Source: Saccharofermentans sp. | GTDB taxonomy: Bacteria; Bacillota; Clostridia; Saccharofermentanales; Saccharofermentanaceae | Direction: 5' to 3' | NCBI GenBank assembly: GCA_024683485.1 | Contig: JAIKYD010000108.1 | Span: 1 to 46,116, forward strand | DNA: 46,116 bases | Part shown: in pieces, positions 24,467 to 33,268 of the stretch | Numbering within the stretch: position 1 is the stretch's first letter | How the letters are laid out: each line of letters begins with the position of its first letter | Made by a program: the position numbers and the translations under genes | The notes under the pieces: generated by a model | Database searches by the model: none | What the model was told of the DNA's origin: nothing | What the model saw: only the letters and a program-made list of their open reading frames with translations

Positions 24467-25399
24467 ATGGAGAATAAAAGAAAAATTGCACTAATCTTGT
24501 TTTCTGCTATGTTAGTCATTATTGTCTCTGTCTTTGCGGTAAGTTTTTCAAGACGGACAGGTACAATAAGAAAGTGCATCATGACACTTATACCGGAGAG
24601 GCTCTTTTCAGGGTTGATGATGACAGGGACAGATCCCTTTCTGTAAGGACTGAGACAAGGAGCAGCACCTGGACAAAGCTTTTCGATATATATAATGAGG
24701 GACTTACAGAGCATAACTATCAGGCATACACATACGATTTCTATATTTCTGACAATTCCGGAGATGAGGTCGCTGATTACTCATTCAAACTCACATTTGA
24801 CCGTGAAGTGCTTATCCGTATGATGCCAGGTGATTATCTTATCTATTATCCCAGTTCCAGTGAGAATGCAATGGAAGTTCCCATTGAGCCTTATGAGGGT
24901 GTAGTTCCCGGAATTATCATTTATGTCCCGATCGGTGAGACTATAGACGGCTCGGTTCTTGATATTGATTACACTTTCCACAGACTTATCTACAGCGAGC
25001 CCTTGTTTATAACCGCGCTTGTAATGCTTGGTATCTGGATGATCGCACTCATGATCTTCTGTATTACCGAGGCGATGTATATCAAGTACAAGAGACAACA
25101 TGATCACGATAACGAGATCATCAAGGAATCTATCGAGACATTTACAGGCTTTATCGATGCCAAGGATCCTTATACAAACGGTCATTCCAACCGTGTTGCC
25201 TAATCATATTCTGGGCAAACCCGGACGTCTGACTGATGAGGAATTCCAGATCATAAAATCCCACACAACTCACGGCAGTGAGATATTAAGCCATTTCAAG
25301 AGCCTTCCCAATGTTAACGAGGGTGCCCGTTTTCATCACGAGAGGTACGACGGCAAGGTTATCCTGAAGATCATAAAGAGCGGAAAAATAGACTTTTGA
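24467..25399 (+). pseudogene. Decayed HD-GYP c-di-GMP phosphodiesterase
   Basis: The remains of a membrane HD-GYP protein, broken at least three times. ATG 24467 opens MENKRKIALILFSAMLVIIV, a membrane anchor, but that frame soon stops. A frameshift near 24530-24545 moves into the frame reading GKFFKTDRYNKKVHHDTYTG, which carries an exposed domain, a second membrane segment (about 25000-25070) and the HD-GYP opening KDPYTNGHSNRVA, then TAA at 25201. The piece with the HD pair is deleted; sequence resumes as NHILGKPGRLTDEEFQIIK and ARFHHERYDGK. There one lost base breaks G-K-G-Y-P-E, and the rest of the domain is missing. No phosphodiesterase activity is possible. Confidence 0.85.
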
Positions 25400-25478
25400 T
25401 GCAATACCGCATTTGTGATTAAACATCATGGACTAAACCACAGGTTGAATTCTCTTTTCTGACTCCACATAATGGTTA

Positions 25479-25506
25479 TTGAACCGTTTGGCTGAATGAT
25501 TATAGA
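25479..25506 (+). promoter_or_regulatory. Promoter of the XRE-PurM gene
   Basis: TTGAAC at 25479-25484 and TATAGA at 25501-25506, 16 bases apart, about 28 bases before the start codon. Confidence 0.5.
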
Positions 25507-25533
25507 ATTAAGCTGTCACGGAGGTACGGTAAT

Positions 25534-26784
25534 ATGCCTGACAGTTGTAAAGTTGGTTGTTTTATCTCTGAAAAACGCAAAGAACTGGGCCTTACCCAGA
25601 AAGACCTTTCCCTGAAACTGAATGTTTCCTTCCAGTCGATCTCGAAATGGGAGACCGGCAAAGCATATCCAAATGTCGAGATACTTTCGGATCTGGCTAA
25701 GATACTGGGAGTAACTGTTGATGAACTCCTGTCAGGAAATAAGAAAGACCCGGACGGACTCTCATACAGCAAGGCTGGTATAGATATAGCTTATACGGAT
25801 TCCATCAAATCAGAGATGGCCAAGCATCTGGCGACGGGTGACCGACGTGTCCTTAATGGTCTTGGTCCGTTTGCATCACTTTATGATATTGATTTTCCGG
25901 ATATAAAGGAGCCTGTTCTCGTGCTCAAATCGGAAGAACCAGGTTCCAAACAGAAGCTCGCAATGGAATACGGCTATACAGAATCGATATGCCATGACAT
26001 GGTCAACCATCTTGTTAATGATGTGATAGTTATGGGTGCCAGACCTCTGGCAGTGCTCGATACCATAGTTTGCGGCAAAGCGGAGAAATCAACCATCAGT
26101 TCGCTGGTAAAAGGTGTTTCCGATGCCTGCCGGGAAAATGAGTGTTCCCTTGTCGGAGGAGAAACTTCCATTCAGCCTTCAGTCGTTGATGCGGGCGTTT
26201 ATGTCCTGACCTCAAGCATTGCAGGTATCGTTGAGAAAAAGGGTATCATTGACGGTTCAGCGGTGAAGGAAGGCGATGCGGTAATAGCAGTAGCTTCAAA
26301 TGGCCTTCACACCAACGGTTATTCCCTGGTAAGAATGCTGCTTGAAAAGATGCCCCAGATAAAGCTGGAAAAGATTGGCAGTAATACATTTATCGAAGAG
26401 ATAATGAAGCCGCACACGCCCTATTACAGATCTGTAAAGGATCTGTTCGGGAAAGGCGTGATAAATGCAATGGCTCATATCACCGGAGGCGGAATTGCCG
26501 GGAATCTTTGCAGAGTGATACCGGACGGCCTTTCTGCCGCTGTTGATCTCCCGGAAATCCGTATCCTTCCGGTATTTGGATTTATCAAGGAAAAAGGCAA
26601 CATCAGTGATGCAGAGATGCTTAACACGTTTAACATGGGTGTCGGACTGATCCTTGTGGTTCCGGACAGAAACAAAAAGCAGATCATTGATCACATCAGC
26701 AAATATCATGATTGTTATGAGATAGGAAAAGTAGTACAGGGAACCAAAAAAGTCGTGTTCAGAAAAAGACTGAATTGGGTTTGA
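25534..26784 (+). CDS. XRE-type HTH fused to AIR-synthase (PurM-like) domain
   Basis: A 416-residue two-domain protein. Residues about 10-66 are a classic XRE/Cro helix-turn-helix (EKRKELGLTQKDLSLKLNVS, then SISKWETGKAYPN, ending DELLSG). Residues about 95-412 have the AIR-synthase/PurM fold: GLGPFASLYDI, MVNHLVNDVIVMGARPL, DTIVCGK, LVGGETS, then GLHTNGYSLVRMLL and HITGGGIAGNL. The PurM consensus GETAEMPGMY..GDYDLAGF reads GETSIQPS..AGVYVLTSS here, so acidic residues of the usual loop are absent and the reaction may differ. Possibilities are a purine-responsive regulator, a ligand-binding paralogue of PurM, or a moonlighting enzyme. GGAGG lies before the ATG. It stands alone, with no pur genes nearby. 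Confidence 0.88.
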   Translation: MPDSCKVGCFISEKRKELGLTQKDLSLKLNVSFQSISKWETGKAYPNVEILSDLAKILGVTVDELLSGNKKDPDGLSYSKAGIDIAYTDSIKSEMAKHLATGDRRVLNGLGPFASLYDIDFPDIKEPVLVLKSEEPGSKQKLAMEYGYTESICHDMVNHLVNDVIVMGARPLAVLDTIVCGKAEKSTISSLVKGVSDACRENECSLVGGETSIQPSVVDAGVYVLTSSIAGIVEKKGIIDGSAVKEGDAVIAVASNGLHTNGYSLVRMLLEKMPQIKLEKIGSNTFIEEIMKPHTPYYRSVKDLFGKGVINAMAHITGGGIAGNLCRVIPDGLSAAVDLPEIRILPVFGFIKEKGNISDAEMLNTFNMGVGLILVVPDRNKKQIIDHISKYHDCYEIGKVVQGTKKVVFRKRLNWV

Positions 26785-26791
26785 ACTGTAC

Positions 26792-26800
26792 TGTTATAAT
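26792..26800 (+). promoter_or_regulatory. Extended -10 for the lipoprotein gene
   Basis: TGT-TATAAT, with TATAAT at 26795-26800, lies about 45 bases before the start. No clear -35. Confidence 0.5.
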
Positions 26801-26845
26801 GTAAGAAAGATTTTTTGCTGTTACCGGCATTAAGGAGACAGAACT

Positions 26846-27610
26846 ATGAAAGCAAAAAAACTTCTTGCAGCAGTGATCCTGTTAGCAGTCTCATGTGCGT
26901 TTGGTGGTTGTGATACCGTAACTTCCGTAACGGGCAGTAGTGAGACTAAAGGTGAGGCTGGTGCCGGCAATACAAACCAGGCAATTGCGCTTGTTGAAGA
27001 TTATCTGAAGGATGCAAATCCTTCCGCCACTGTTTCAGAAAGCAGTTTTAATGTCGTTGAGACTGAAGTGCGCAAGGGCAGTTCTGAAACTGTAACAACA
27101 GACTGGGTAAGAGGATCGTATAACGACGGCGAGAGCAGGTCAGTCCTTGTAAATGTTAAGTCAGGTGATATATATACGGATGAGAACTGGGATAAAGTGG
27201 ATCTGTACTGTACCGGTCTCGCAGACAGTCTTTATGGGGCAGGAAGCAGCGATATAGAAATAGCGGTTATAGGAACGTTCAAATCACCGTATTTTGCTGA
27301 TACGGAAAAATTAGGCCAGATCAGCATCGTAAATATGCTTCCGGCAGGAATGTCTGCAGATGAAGCAAATATCAAAGAACTTCTGACTAAAGGTGATTAT
27401 CAGTTCAAATATGTCATAGTCATCAGTGATGAAGTTGATATGGCATTGTTTAAAGAGACTGATTTCAGTTCACTTGGAAGCAATGCTTCCATACACGTTG
27501 AGATGTATCCAAAGGCTGATTATGACAGTGTGCTCGCTCACAATGATCTGGACAGTTACATATTGTATGAGCCTGTGGAAATATATGATTCGGAACTGCC
27601 GGGTAATTGA
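26846..27610 (+). CDS. Lipoprotein of unknown function
   Basis: A 254-residue protein with signal peptide MKAKKLLAAVILLAVSCAF and lipobox G-G-C. The mature part begins with a Ser/Thr/Gly-rich linker, then an alternating alpha/beta region with no recognised domain (segments such as WVRGSYNDGESRSVLVNVKSG suggest a small PepSY-like or NTF2-like fold, unproven). AAGGAGA lies eight bases before the ATG. It has its own promoter and converges with the lipase-like gene. Confidence 0.75.
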   Translation: MKAKKLLAAVILLAVSCAFGGCDTVTSVTGSSETKGEAGAGNTNQAIALVEDYLKDANPSATVSESSFNVVETEVRKGSSETVTTDWVRGSYNDGESRSVLVNVKSGDIYTDENWDKVDLYCTGLADSLYGAGSSDIEIAVIGTFKSPYFADTEKLGQISIVNMLPAGMSADEANIKELLTKGDYQFKYVIVISDEVDMALFKETDFSSLGSNASIHVEMYPKADYDSVLAHNDLDSYILYEPVEIYDSELPGN

Positions 27611-27649
27611 TCAGTCTTAAGCTGCGGCTGCTAATGTGCCGTAAATAGT

Positions 27650-28474
27650 TCAGTATCCCATCTTTTTGAGTTCTTTTACTATGTCTACATAAAAATCTGC
27701 TATGTCGCTGACTTCTCCGTCAGAGGAGGGGGTACGCGATGTGAATCTTCTGCGTCTCAGGTCCACGACGTCCGCATGTGATATTCCCCTGTTTGAGGGT
27801 GCGGTGTGAACACCCTTGAAGTTTTCCCATTCCGCCGAAGTGACTGAGACCATACCGTCATTTTCACCGTCAAATCTGCGGATGACAGGATAGGTGATGC
27901 AGAATACAGGATCCGAGAATGAGCCCTTGCATTTGAATGCGTAACTCTGGCAATAGATATCTTCAGGAGCAGGATTATCGATGTTGAACTGTTCGGCGGT
28001 CTTTGTGGTAAAAAGCTCAAAGCATTGATAGCTGGCAGGGTGTCTGTCACCAAGTATCCACATCCATATATCAGTACCTTTAGCAGCAGTCTTAACGATC
28101 CATTTAGGAGTCTTCATAAGGAAATCAACGGTCTTGGAACCGTGGTGAGGGGTGTCGATAGTTGTGACGGAAGCAACTTTGTCGTGATAACCGTGATTTA
28201 TAAGATATCTTGCTTCTAGACCGCCTTTTGAATGTGCAAGTATATTTACCTTATCTGCGCCGGTAAGATCGAGTATTTCATCAAGGCTTTTGGCAATGAT
28301 GTCAGCGTTGCCCTCGACGGAACCTACAGAATCCTGGTGACCGAAGAAAACTCTTGCGCCTCTGGATTCCAGTTTCTTCGGAACTCTTCCCCAGTAGCAA
28401 AGATGTTTGCGGTCACGGAAACCCATTCCATGTACCATAAGCAGCGGATATCTTAAGTTGCAGTCATTGCTCAC
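27650..28474 (-). CDS. Alpha/beta hydrolase, triacylglycerol-lipase-like
   Basis: A 274-residue alpha/beta hydrolase. LLMVHGMGFRD gives the oxyanion-hole strand, and the nucleophile elbow is AHSKGG (G-x-S-x-G variant with Ala first), then TIDTPHHGS, typical of bacterial lipases that act on acylglycerols or esters. The catalytic acid and His lie toward the C-terminus (ENDGMVSV, ISHADVVDL). The longer frame to 28531 overlaps a TATAAT box at plus 28522-28527; GGGGGGAG lies just before GTG 28474, so that is the chosen start. No signal peptide, so probably cytoplasmic. Confidence 0.85.
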   Translation of the reverse strand: MSNDCNLRYPLLMVHGMGFRDRKHLCYWGRVPKKLESRGARVFFGHQDSVGSVEGNADIIAKSLDEILDLTGADKVNILAHSKGGLEARYLINHGYHDKVASVTTIDTPHHGSKTVDFLMKTPKWIVKTAAKGTDIWMWILGDRHPASYQCFELFTTKTAEQFNIDNPAPEDIYCQSYAFKCKGSFSDPVFCITYPVIRRFDGENDGMVSVTSAEWENFKGVHTAPSNRGISHADVVDLRRRRFTSRTPSSDGEVSDIADFYVDIVKELKKMGY

Positions 28475-28551
28475 TGTTAATCTCCCCCCGGCAATCCAGC
28501 TTATAAGGGAGTATAACGCGGTATTATACATTATTCAATACTGAATCTTAT

Positions 28552-29775
28552 CTAAGAGCGCTTTTCCTCAGAAATGCCACAGCTGCTTTTAAGTTTTTTA
28601 CCGCGCCAAACCTTTAGTGCTAAGAATGCTATGACCAATCCTGCCGCAGTTACCACCAGACTTACGATCAGCATAAAGTGGGGACCCTTGATATCAAGCA
28701 GTCTTCCGCAGACCAGACTGGAGAAGACTCCGCCCAGCGTTATCGAACAGTTGATGTAAGCCTGACCTTTGACCTGGTCAAATCTTGCCATAGTCTGATT
28801 GACGAAGTAAGCGGAGACGGGAATAAAGACCGCATAAGCAAACATCTGCATCGCCTGACTGATATATACAAGTACCATGTTTGGTGCCAGAAACATGAGC
28901 AGGGTCTTTACAAGGAATGCCGCACCAGCGAAAAGAAGCAGATTCCTGCAGGAAACCTTCTTCATGACTTTATCTATCAGAGCCATCGTGGGAAGTTCCA
29001 GCAAAGCGGCAATGAAGACGGCTGTTCCCATCTGTGTCTCGGTTCCTCCCAGCGGTGTTATTATCTGGATCATGTAGTCGTTGATCGCGTTATGTGCGAA
29101 AAAGAAGCATACGGCACCAAGAACAAAAAGCATGAAGTCAGGATAAGTCTTTATAAAGCTGAAAAGGTTGTTATGAGCAACTTCACTGGTTCCAGGTTCA
29201 GGATTATTGACGGAAGGCTTTTTGAAGAAGAAGAGAACAATCAGTCCGGCAGAAAGGAAGATGATGTCGAGGATCATCAGTATGCTTACACCGAATCTGC
29301 CTATAGCCATTCCCGTAAAGACGGATGTAACCGCAAATCCCGCTGACCCAAGTCCTCTTGCAAGACCGTAGTAAATGTGGCATCCTGCGGCTTCGTACTC
29401 GAAATACATTGCCGTTATGATCGGCTGATACACCATCTGTACCATATAGATCAGAGCGAAAATAATGAATATCGCAACGATGCCGTTCTTTATGACCAGC
29501 AGGAGAATTGAGCCTGCAAGCAGCAGGGCAGTGGATGCCATAGATACATTCCGGTTTGTGAGCTTTCCCTGTTTATCGATAAGACCTGCCACAAACGGCT
29601 GGAAAATAACCGACAGGATATTGGCAAGCGCAAGCGTGATCCCGATAAGAGTGTTTGAGAAGCCCTTTTCGAGCAGGAAAACAGATGCATACGCATGGAT
29701 CCCGCTGTAAACAGCGAAATAGGTTGCATTGATTATTATGTATCTTAATGTCCAGAATTTTCTGCCGTTTGTCAT
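28552..29775 (-). CDS. MFS transporter (PPP/LacY-like group)
   Basis: A 407-residue transporter with twelve predicted helices. The opening LRYIIINATYFAVYSGIHAYASVFLLEKGFS and GLIDKQGKLTNR after helix 2 match the MFS_1-like/phenylpropionate-permease (HcaT) and sugar-symporter group rather than drug antiporters. Substrate is unknown. A modest AAAGAG lies before ATG 29775. It runs in the same direction as the lipase-like gene 77 bases downstream, so both could be on one transcript. Confidence 0.85.
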   Translation of the reverse strand: MTNGRKFWTLRYIIINATYFAVYSGIHAYASVFLLEKGFSNTLIGITLALANILSVIFQPFVAGLIDKQGKLTNRNVSMASTALLLAGSILLLVIKNGIVAIFIIFALIYMVQMVYQPIITAMYFEYEAAGCHIYYGLARGLGSAGFAVTSVFTGMAIGRFGVSILMILDIIFLSAGLIVLFFFKKPSVNNPEPGTSEVAHNNLFSFIKTYPDFMLFVLGAVCFFFAHNAINDYMIQIITPLGGTETQMGTAVFIAALLELPTMALIDKVMKKVSCRNLLLFAGAAFLVKTLLMFLAPNMVLVYISQAMQMFAYAVFIPVSAYFVNQTMARFDQVKGQAYINCSITLGGVFSSLVCGRLLDIKGPHFMLIVSLVVTAAGLVIAFLALKVWRGKKLKSSCGISEEKRS

Positions 29776-29945
29776 GAATAACTCTTTGTTTTTAATGATG
29801 TAGAAATGCTAACACAAACGTAAACTCCGGCTTGTTACATTTTTTGTATGTATGTAAAAATAGACAATAAATAAATAATAATTAAAGCATTTGCCAACAC
29901 AGTTAACAAATTTGCCATAAAGCTGTCACAATTGCCCTTTGTCTA

Positions 29946-29954
29946 TGATATACT
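29946..29954 (+). promoter_or_regulatory. Extended -10 of the XrtG operon
   Basis: TGA-TATACT, with TATACT at 29949-29954, lies about 30 bases before the first gene. The upstream 29780-29945 is A/T-rich with no other gene. Confidence 0.5.
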
Positions 29955-29982
29955 CAATAATATTATTTGGGAGGAGTATGTT

Positions 29983-31263
29983 TTGACTAAGCGTGCCATC
30001 AACAAGATGATTGGAGTTGTAAGCGGTGTTGCGGCTGCTTTTATTGCTGTTGCTTTTTCTGCAACAGGTGTCAAAGCTGACTCTTATTCCGGAATAGAGA
30101 TCGATGGTGATTTCAGTGATTGGGACAGTGTTGTAAAGTATGACTGTTTGAGTGATTCCAGCAGGGTAAACAATGTTGCAATGGTCTGGGATGGTGACTG
30201 GGTTTATATCTATATGGATGAGGTCCAGCAGAATTCCGCTTCCTGGTCGAGTGATCACTACAATACTCATGGTCAGTTCAACGTCAAAACAGATCTCGGA
30301 TATGTTCTGGTAGTATCAGTTAAGGATAATGGTGCAGCAGGAAACATTATCGAAGTTACAAATGTTGAGACGAATGAAGTCTATACAGTTGACAACGGCA
30401 GAATAGATGTCGCGTTTAACAGTGACTACTCGGTATGGGGTGCTCCTACACTTACTGAGATAGCCATTCCTTCCGAATTGCTTCCCCAGTACCTGGAGAC
30501 GATCAATTTCGGATACTATCTTGGTGGAGATATAGTAACTGATGTTGCAGACTGCAGCGGATATATTACCGATCCCGATGACCCTACACCTACACCGCAT
30601 CCCATAAATGACGGTTCGGGAATAGTTATCGACGGCGATTATGAAGATTGGGATTACTATCCGGTTACCACGATCCAGTATGATACCGCAGGTATGAATA
30701 ATAATTACAATGATGCAGAAGGTTCTATCTACCAGAATGATGGAATAGCGTATGTTCATTGTATTGCCAACGAATTCAGTCAGCAGGATACAGGCTATAA
30801 ATATGGAAGTGAATTCCTCGAGGTAACAGTTATCTTCGGGTATACACATACCAAACTTATTGCTGTTGAATATGGGCCGGACGGAAGTCTTGACTGGAGT
30901 GCTTCAGAAGCGCGTTCGATGTCTGAAGGAACACATCATTATGCTCTGTTCTATTTTTCTGATGCCAAGGCAACAGATAATATCAATAACATATCACCGC
31001 TCGATCATTATCTTGGCGAGATGTACGTCACGATCGGAGAACATCAGGATGAGACTGAGTTCTGGTTCGATATAGAGGCTCTTGCTGAAGCCGGTAACGT
31101 AGAGACATCAGAAGCAGAATCGATATTTGTCCACTTCCACAGAGTTGGCTGGCCTATGCTTGAGACTTCAGGTGTTTCAACGGGTCCTGTCTTCGTATTA
31201 ATGTTATCGACCGTAGCTGCAGGTTCGTACTTTATCCGCAATCGCAGAAAGAAGGCCGGATGA
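29983..31263 (+). CDS. Exported protein with C-terminal exosortase-type sorting signal
   Basis: A 426-residue surface protein. The signal peptide (MTKRAINKMIGVVSGVAAAF onward, cleavage after VKA) is followed by two related modules that each open with I-x-I-D-G-D-[FY]-x-D-W (about residues 38-160 and 205-410), joined by a DPDDPTPTP linker. The fold resembles CBM9-like domains. The C-terminus has a short polar motif, one hydrophobic helix (GPVFVLMLSTVAAGSYFIRN) and a basic tail RRKKAG, as in Firmicu-CTERM targets of exosortase G. The start is TTG 29983, with GGGAGGAG six bases upstream; an out-of-frame two-codon ATG ORF overlaps it. Its stop overlaps the exosortase start, which marks it as the likely substrate. 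Confidence 0.8.
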   Translation: MTKRAINKMIGVVSGVAAAFIAVAFSATGVKADSYSGIEIDGDFSDWDSVVKYDCLSDSSRVNNVAMVWDGDWVYIYMDEVQQNSASWSSDHYNTHGQFNVKTDLGYVLVVSVKDNGAAGNIIEVTNVETNEVYTVDNGRIDVAFNSDYSVWGAPTLTEIAIPSELLPQYLETINFGYYLGGDIVTDVADCSGYITDPDDPTPTPHPINDGSGIVIDGDYEDWDYYPVTTIQYDTAGMNNNYNDAEGSIYQNDGIAYVHCIANEFSQQDTGYKYGSEFLEVTVIFGYTHTKLIAVEYGPDGSLDWSASEARSMSEGTHHYALFYFSDAKATDNINNISPLDHYLGEMYVTIGEHQDETEFWFDIEALAEAGNVETSEAESIFVHFHRVGWPMLETSGVSTGPVFVLMLSTVAAGSYFIRNRRKKAG

Positions 31264-31889
31264 CATATATTATCTCAGCCGCCGCAATATTATTGTGGAT
31301 TTGGCTTCTTGGAGTGCTCAGGAAAGCAGGACTCAAGTTTTGGAGATATCTTCTGGGTTCGTGCGGACTGTTTATTCTTCTCATGATTCTTGTAAGGCCC
31401 TGGCTTGTTTTGCCGCTTGCAAGGCTGGTTGCCGCAATTGCGGGAATATTCGGTAAAGTAACAGGATTTTATCAGGCGTACTACAGATACGGAGTATTAT
31501 TTATTGAATCCGTCAAGGGCGCTATCACGGTAAACATTGACCTTGAGTGTTCCGGATTTATCGAGATATCCGCATTTATTTCTCTGCTTGCACTATATGG
31601 GATCTATAACGTTCCCGAGCGTATATATGTTGCTGTTATCGGAACGCTTTACACATTGCTTACCAATGCGTTAAGGATAGCCGTAATCTGCACTATGATC
31701 CATTTCCTCGGAACTGATTACTATTATGTCGCACATACCATAGTCGGAAGAATAGTATTTTATGTCCTGCAGGTCATTCTCTATTTCTTTGTATTTACAA
31801 AGCCGCATGTTCTTAAGATGAGGACGGGAGATTTCGGATATAACAAGAAAGAGGAATCCGGACTTAAAAAGGGTGGAGATGCATCATGA
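31260..31889 (+). CDS. xrtG: Exosortase family protein XrtG
   Basis: A 209-residue multipass membrane protein of the exosortase/archaeosortase superfamily, Gram-positive XrtG type. The three catalytic residues are in place: Cys97 in DLECSGFIE, Arg139 in TNALRIAVI and His159 in VAHTIVGR. Exosortases are transpeptidase-like enzymes that cut a C-terminal sorting signal and transfer the protein to a carrier or glycan. It starts within the stop of the sorting-signal protein (ATGA) and its own end overlaps the glycosyltransferase start, so the cassette is translationally coupled. Confidence 0.9.
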   Translation: MTYIISAAAILLWIWLLGVLRKAGLKFWRYLLGSCGLFILLMILVRPWLVLPLARLVAAIAGIFGKVTGFYQAYYRYGVLFIESVKGAITVNIDLECSGFIEISAFISLLALYGIYNVPERIYVAVIGTLYTLLTNALRIAVICTMIHFLGTDYYYVAHTIVGRIVFYVLQVILYFFVFTKPHVLKMRTGDFGYNKKEESGLKKGGDAS

Positions 31890-33268
31890 ACAACATAATG
31901 ATACATCTTGTCAATCCTTTCTTTTACTGGCTGGCGTGGATCATCATTCCGCTTCTGGTTGAAGTTCTTCCTTCTATTGGATCATTTTTTGTTCTTCTTC
32001 ATCAAAAACATAAGAAAGTTAAGACTGAAAGACCTGCAATATGGCCTGATATAGTTCTTATTATCCCGGTCTACAATTCGGAAAACAGTTTGGAAGAATG
32101 CCTTGAGTCGATCGACAGAAGTGACTATCCAAACGAACATATGGAGATCTATCTTGTTAATAATATGAGCCAGGACAGGAGCTTTGATGCTTTCGCAAGA
32201 GCGCAGGAAAAATTTCCGACTTTGCGCATGAACTGGCTCAATTCCGGTCAGGGCAAATCAAGAGCACTTAATCTGGCAATCTATAACAGTAAGGGAACAT
32301 ATCTTATCAATATCGATTCTGACGGATATCTTGACAGATACGCGCTCTCGAATATGGTGCTTCATCTGGAAAATCACCGTGAATACACATGTCTTACAGG
32401 CTCGATCCTGATAAGACCCGATAAGATAGAGCAGTATAAGTCTTTTAAATCCAGATTGTTCAGACGGATCGAATTTTGTGAATATGCTCAGGCATTCCTG
32501 GCGGGAAGAAACTATGCCTCTGAAACAAACACTATGTATACTCTATCCGGTGCTTTTTCCGCGTTCAGAATGAGTTCAATCCGTAAGTCCCATCTTTATA
32601 ATACCGAGACTATTTCGGAAGACACAGAGATTACATTCCAGATGAGATATATCCAGAAACAGAAGGTAGGAATCTGTGTTGATGCTATCTACTATACTGA
32701 TCCTATCGAAGGAGTAAACAAGCTTTACACGCAACGCCAGCGTTGGCAGCGTGGTTCGCTCGAGGTTGCAAGGCTTTATCCACAGAGCAAACTCAGGCCA
32801 TGGCGTTTCGCAACGGATACCAATATACACACACTGCTGTTTGATCATACTTTCGCTTTCCCGAGAATGATCTGGTATTTGGCGCTTATCGTTCTTATGG
32901 CATACGGCTATTCGAGTACTATCGTATTGCTGTCGATGGGAGCGATATTCCTGTTCTATATTATCTGTGGATATATGTATTTCTATATCGGACAATATCT
33001 GCTTAAGCCTTTTCCGGATATCAGGGCATATTACCGCAAACAATGGGCTGTTATAGCTCTTCTGCCTTTCTATAATTTTGTCGTTTTCTTTATTAGACTT
33101 GCGGGGATCATAAACAGCATCAATACGCAGAGCAGCTGGAAAACAGATACTTTGACCAGAGAATTCGAGAAGTTCAGGCTGGCTGCTAGAGAAAAGCTCG
33201 GAAAGGTATCGGACTTCATTAAGAGGTTAAGAGAGATGGTCAATAACGAGGAAGAATATTATGAATAA
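31886..33268 (+). CDS. XrtG-associated family 2 glycosyltransferase
   Basis: A 460-residue membrane glycosyltransferase. One helix at about 8-30 anchors a GT2 catalytic domain with IIPVYNSENSLEECLESI, the D-x-D region INIDSDGY, the SEDTEI acidic motif and QRQRWQRG (Q-x-x-R-W), followed by several C-terminal helices. This is the architecture of processive synthases such as BcsA/PgaC. The XrtG-linked form may build the glycan that receives the sorted protein. It overlaps xrtG by four bases and the next gene by eight. Confidence 0.88.
   Translation: MNNIMIHLVNPFFYWLAWIIIPLLVEVLPSIGSFFVLLHQKHKKVKTERPAIWPDIVLIIPVYNSENSLEECLESIDRSDYPNEHMEIYLVNNMSQDRSFDAFARAQEKFPTLRMNWLNSGQGKSRALNLAIYNSKGTYLINIDSDGYLDRYALSNMVLHLENHREYTCLTGSILIRPDKIEQYKSFKSRLFRRIEFCEYAQAFLAGRNYASETNTMYTLSGAFSAFRMSSIRKSHLYNTETISEDTEITFQMRYIQKQKVGICVDAIYYTDPIEGVNKLYTQRQRWQRGSLEVARLYPQSKLRPWRFATDTNIHTLLFDHTFAFPRMIWYLALIVLMAYGYSSTIVLLSMGAIFLFYIICGYMYFYIGQYLLKPFPDIRAYYRKQWAVIALLPFYNFVVFFIRLAGIINSINTQSSWKTDTLTREFEKFRLAAREKLGKVSDFIKRLREMVNNEEEYYE

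Noticed and set aside
24781..25185. 134-residue minus-strand frame
   Set aside because: Antisense to the recognisable HD-GYP remnant.
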